Source: an uncultured Oscillospiraceae bacterium (lineage in GTDB: Bacteria; Bacillota; Clostridia; Oscillospirales; Oscillospiraceae). Taken from it: 6,969 nucleotides of DNA. The notes beneath the pieces are model-generated. The model saw nothing but the letters and a program-made list of their open reading frames with translations, made no database searches and was not told the DNA's origin. This document shows, in pieces, positions 4,324 to 6,969 of this stretch (the stretch's first letter is position 1; each line of letters opens with the position of its first letter). The translations under genes and the position numbers were made by a program. The stretch spans positions 1 through 6,969 of the forward strand of contig CAADSF010000281.1 of the NCBI GenBank assembly GCA_900751035.1, read 5' to 3'.

Positions 4324-6054
4324 TCAGTCTCCTTTCAGCTCCCGCGCAATGGCCCGCATCAGCGCCTCCGGCAGCTTTTCCACGCGCCGGTCGTAGGTCA
4401 CAAAGCCGTTGACCTCGTCCTCCACGTCGCTCAGCTGCGTGTACACATCGGCGGCAAGCCCGGCCTTCCGGGCGGGGAGGATCTGCGTTTCATAGAGCGT
4501 TCTGACCGCCTCGCCCAGCGCCTCAGGCGTCTGGTAGCCCTTATAGCCGAAGTTCTTCGCGTTCCACGTGTGCCCCTCGACCGGCAGGTTGTACCCGCCG
4601 AATTCCGACAGGACGACCGCGCGGCCCTTTTTATCGGGCTTGAAGCGGTAGGGCTTGAAGTACACGTGCAGGCTCTTCACGTCGCTCACGCCCTGGTCGT
4701 GCCAGCCGCTGGCGTGGTCGATCAGCCGCGTGGAATCCAGCCTGCGGAGCAGGCGCACCGCGTTCTTCGCGTCAAACTGTCCCCAGCCCTCGTTGAACGG
4801 CACCCAGAGGACAATGCACGGACAGTTCTGAAGCTGCGCGACCATTTCTTCTAATTCACGGGTATAGCTGTCGCGGCCCTCCGCATCCGTGCGGGCAAAG
4901 AGGCGGTAATGGCTGTCCTTGAGGTGAATGCCGGTGATGAGCGGCGCGGAGATGGTCAGCAGATTGTACTGTCCGCCGCCGGAGGGCATATCCTGCCAGA
5001 CCAGCATCCCCAGCCGGTCGCAGTGGTAATACCAGCGCATGGGCTCGATTTTGATGTGCTTGCGCAGCATATTGAAGCCCAGCCGCTTCATGAGTTCAAT
5101 GTCATAGATCAGCGCCTCGTCCGACGGCGCGGTGTACAGCCCGTCCGGCCAGTAGCCCTGATCGAGCACGCCATGGTGGAAATACGGCTGCCCGTTTAAG
5201 AGCAGGCAGGGATGGCCCGCCGCGTCCTTCCCGGCGCCGACAGTGCGCATGGCAAAATAGCTTTTGACGGTATCGTCTCCCAGCGTGACGGTCACGTCGT
5301 AAAGGTCCGGCGCCTCCGGCGACCACAGATGCAGCTGCTCTGGCGGCAGAACGGCGCTGCCGCAGCCGTCCTCATCCGTTTCGCCGCTGCCGACGGGCGT
5401 TCCCTGATAGGAAATTTCGATTCGAGCGCCCTTCGGCGCGGGCGCGGCGAGCCTCCAACGGACGCGGCCCTCCGGCAGCTCCGGCGTGAACAGGAGCGAC
5501 TGCACGTAGTTTTCCGGCACGTGCTCAGCCCAGACGGTCTGCCAGATGCCGCTCTGCGGCGTGTACCAGATGCCGCCGCGCTTCGTCTTCTGCTTGCCGC
5601 GCGAGAGGGGCACAGTATCCGTATCGTCGCGCACGGCGACGGTCAGGACGTTCTCGCCGCTGCGCAGCAGCTTTGTAATATCCAGCGTAAAGGCCGTATA
5701 GCCGCCCGTGTGCGTCCCGGCAAGCAGGCCGTTGACATACACCCGCGCCCGCTGGTCGGCGGCTCCGAAGTGCAGCAGCGTCCGCCCGCCGTCCGGCCTT
5801 GCAAACGGCAGCGTCCGCCGGTACCAGAGCACCTGACCGGGCTTCAATATCCGATTGACCCCGGACAGCGGTGCTTCCGGCGAAAACGGCACGAGAATCT
5901 CCCCATCCCATGCGCCGGGGCAGGCATCGGAGGCCGTGATGGCATAGTCCCAGAGGCCATTGAGATTGTAATAGCTTTCCCGCACGAGCTGCGGGCGGGG
6001 ATATTCCTGCAAAACGGCGTTCTTGTCCAGCGTTTCACCCCAGCGCGTCAGCAT
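4324..6054 (-). CDS. Glycoside hydrolase family 2 (beta-galactosidase/beta-glucuronidase superfamily)
   Basis: A 576-residue GH2 enzyme, expected to hydrolyse a beta-linked glycoside with retention of configuration. The N-terminal jelly-roll sugar-binding domain spans about residues 25-180 (N-L-N-G-L-W-D-Y near 30, Y-V-N-G and H-T-G-G-Y-T near 106-120, S-G-I-W-Q-T-V at 168-174). An immunoglobulin-like domain covers about 183-272 and the TIM barrel about 275-576. R-K-H (331-333) and D-R-L-G-M-L-V-W-Q-D-M-P lie in the barrel. E422 in F-N-E-G-W is the acid/base and E484 in L-S-E-F-G-G the nucleophile. The N-x-K motif that marks beta-glucuronidases is not at its usual place; E-V-N-G-F-V-T-Y-D-R stands there. 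There is no signal peptide, so it should act in the cytoplasm on a substrate brought in by the adjacent MFS protein. ATG 6054 overlaps the MFS stop by 7 bases, with AGGAGG at 6062-6067. The protein is shorter than classical LacZ but fits compact GH2 enzymes. Exact substrate unknown. Confidence 0.94.
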   Translation of the reverse strand: MLTRWGETLDKNAVLQEYPRPQLVRESYYNLNGLWDYAITASDACPGAWDGEILVPFSPEAPLSGVNRILKPGQVLWYRRTLPFARPDGGRTLLHFGAADQRARVYVNGLLAGTHTGGYTAFTLDITKLLRSGENVLTVAVRDDTDTVPLSRGKQKTKRGGIWYTPQSGIWQTVWAEHVPENYVQSLLFTPELPEGRVRWRLAAPAPKGARIEISYQGTPVGSGETDEDGCGSAVLPPEQLHLWSPEAPDLYDVTVTLGDDTVKSYFAMRTVGAGKDAAGHPCLLLNGQPYFHHGVLDQGYWPDGLYTAPSDEALIYDIELMKRLGFNMLRKHIKIEPMRWYYHCDRLGMLVWQDMPSGGGQYNLLTISAPLITGIHLKDSHYRLFARTDAEGRDSYTRELEEMVAQLQNCPCIVLWVPFNEGWGQFDAKNAVRLLRRLDSTRLIDHASGWHDQGVSDVKSLHVYFKPYRFKPDKKGRAVVLSEFGGYNLPVEGHTWNAKNFGYKGYQTPEALGEAVRTLYETQILPARKAGLAADVYTQLSDVEDEVNGFVTYDRRVEKLPEALMRAIARELKGD

Positions 6055-6969
6055 TTTGTCCCCTCCTTTTTCCGAAGCGCCAGCACCGGCGGCAGAATCA
6101 GCAGCAGCACAACGGCAGCCGCCAGGAAAATGGACGGCGTCGGCACAGTTTTTACCACGCCGAGGTCAACATAGGTCGAATCGCTGCCGCGAATGACCGC
6201 CGCGCCGATAGCGGGCCCCAAAATCATCGGCAGCAGAACGCCGAAGATCATGCGGATGCCCTGAAAATGCCCGGCCTTCCCGGCGGGCGTATGGTCGCGG
6301 ATGACGCCGGACAAAATCGCCGTGACCAGCATATAGCCGGACATCATAACGCAGCCCGTCAGAATCACGGCCAGCATCGACCGCGCGAAGAACATTCCGA
6401 GCAGTCCCGCGAACATGACCCCCGCTGCCGGGAGCACGCACCGCAGCTCGCCGAGCCGGTCAATCACGCGGCCGGAGAGCACGCTCACGACCGACGCGAA
6501 AATCAGCACGATGCCCAGCACGAGGGCATAGCCGTCAAAATGCAGATAGTTCTGCATATAGATGATGAGATACGGGAAAAAGACCTGCACGGCGACGGAA
6601 AACAGGCAGAACGCCGCGAAGGACAGATAGAGCGCGGGATTTTCCCGCACAACCGCCGGGCGGAGCCCGTAGACAAGGTTTTTGAGGCCATTGTCCCGTC
6701 TCGGCTCCAACTTCGGCTCCGGAATCAGGAAGATGGACACCACGCCGGTCAGAACCACAAGCCCGCCTAAGATCGCGAAGAATTTCTGCCACTGCCCGCG
6801 CTGCGTCATACCGTCAAACAGGCCGAAAATGACGAGCATGGAAATGAGCGGCAGAATGGCCAGCACGGATTCTGCCTTGCCCCGCGCCGCGTTCGGCACG
6901 GTGTCGGTGATCCATGCGTTGAAGGCCGCGTCGTTGGCCGTGGAGCCGAAGAAGGTCATTACGCAGTCA
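6048..6969 (-). CDS. Major facilitator superfamily transporter, probable sugar/glycoside permease (5' end outside window)
   Basis: The last 306 residues of a membrane transporter whose beginning lies beyond base 6969. It opens in F-F-G-S-T-A-N-D-A-A-F-N-A-W-I-T-D, an internal helix/loop segment of MFS permeases that normally follows about 100 residues of N-terminal helices. It then shows two hydrophobic helices, a charged central loop (P-E-P-K-L-E-P-R-R-D), and a complete C-terminal six-helix half with G-R-V-I-D-R-L-G-E-L-R, the second copy of the MFS loop 2-3 type motif. It ends in a short basic tail. The ATG at 6959 is an internal methionine, since the frame is open to the window edge. Its stop overlaps the GH2 start by 7 bases, so the two are very probably co-transcribed and functionally linked: uptake of a glycoside followed by cleavage. 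Substrate and energy coupling cannot be read from this fragment; a GPH-type cation symporter is an alternative classification. Confidence 0.85.
   Translation of the reverse strand, partial: DCVMTFFGSTANDAAFNAWITDTVPNAARGKAESVLAILPLISMLVIFGLFDGMTQRGQWQKFFAILGGLVVLTGVVSIFLIPEPKLEPRRDNGLKNLVYGLRPAVVRENPALYLSFAAFCLFSVAVQVFFPYLIIYMQNYLHFDGYALVLGIVLIFASVVSVLSGRVIDRLGELRCVLPAAGVMFAGLLGMFFARSMLAVILTGCVMMSGYMLVTAILSGVIRDHTPAGKAGHFQGIRMIFGVLLPMILGPAIGAAVIRGSDSTYVDLGVVKTVPTPSIFLAAAVVLLLILPPVLALRKKEGTKC

Noticed and set aside
3506..4396. A 296-residue plus-strand open frame opposite barnase and barstar
   Set aside because: Arg/His-rich composition without any domain; the opposite strand holds two recognisable, motif-complete proteins.
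5212..6174. A 320-residue plus-strand open frame opposite the GH2 gene
   Set aside because: Antisense shadow of the conserved GH2 domains; no homology or start signals seen.
6957..6959. ATG at 6959 as a complete start for the MFS protein
   Set aside because: The frame stays open to the window edge, and the residues around it belong to the middle of an MFS protein, so the gene is truncated by the window.

Overview
The window is GC-rich, densely packed bacterial DNA with strong AGGAGG-type ribosome binding sites. The gene content (DUF4015-type putative glycoside hydrolase, MATE exporter, sodium:solute symporter, GH2 enzyme, barnase/barstar pair) suggests a gut-type Bacillota, most likely a high-GC clostridium of the Oscillospirales. 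That placement is inference from gene content and composition. No rRNA, tRNA, CRISPR array, transposase or phage gene is visible.

Layout. Positions 1-417 (+) hold the C-terminal end of a DUF4015-type putative glycoside hydrolase. It converges on a MATE-family exporter (minus strand, stop at 504), and a strong hairpin lies between them (428-468). The MATE gene lacks its normal 5' end. The first recognisable family residues (V-D-L-I-V-V-G) follow directly after a near-consensus promoter (TTGACA-17-TAAAAT) and a GGAGG site, as if the segment from the start codon through most of TM1 had been deleted. Upstream of it, also on the minus strand, are a 12-bp GC hairpin (probable terminator of the next gene) and a complete sodium:solute symporter (1869-3317). 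The 153-bp control region of the symporter carries two plausible sigma-70 promoters, a 10-bp inverted repeat and three GACAAT-containing repeats.

Positions 3471-6969 (minus strand) form a tightly coupled set read in the order MFS transporter (partial, 5' end outside the window), GH2 glycoside hydrolase, barnase-type ribonuclease with a lipoprotein-like signal peptide, barstar-type inhibitor. Junctions are a 7-nt overlap, a 2-nt gap and a 10-nt overlap, each with its own ribosome binding site inside the preceding gene.

How they work together. The MFS protein probably imports a glycoside that the cytoplasmic GH2 enzyme cleaves. The barnase homologue keeps every catalytic residue of Bacillus barnase and should be an active, exported, probably membrane-anchored RNase; barstar would protect the cytoplasm. 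The most interesting features are this RNase/inhibitor pair as the tail of a sugar-utilisation operon, and the promoter-fused, N-terminally truncated MATE gene. No stretch longer than about 150 bases lacks a gene.
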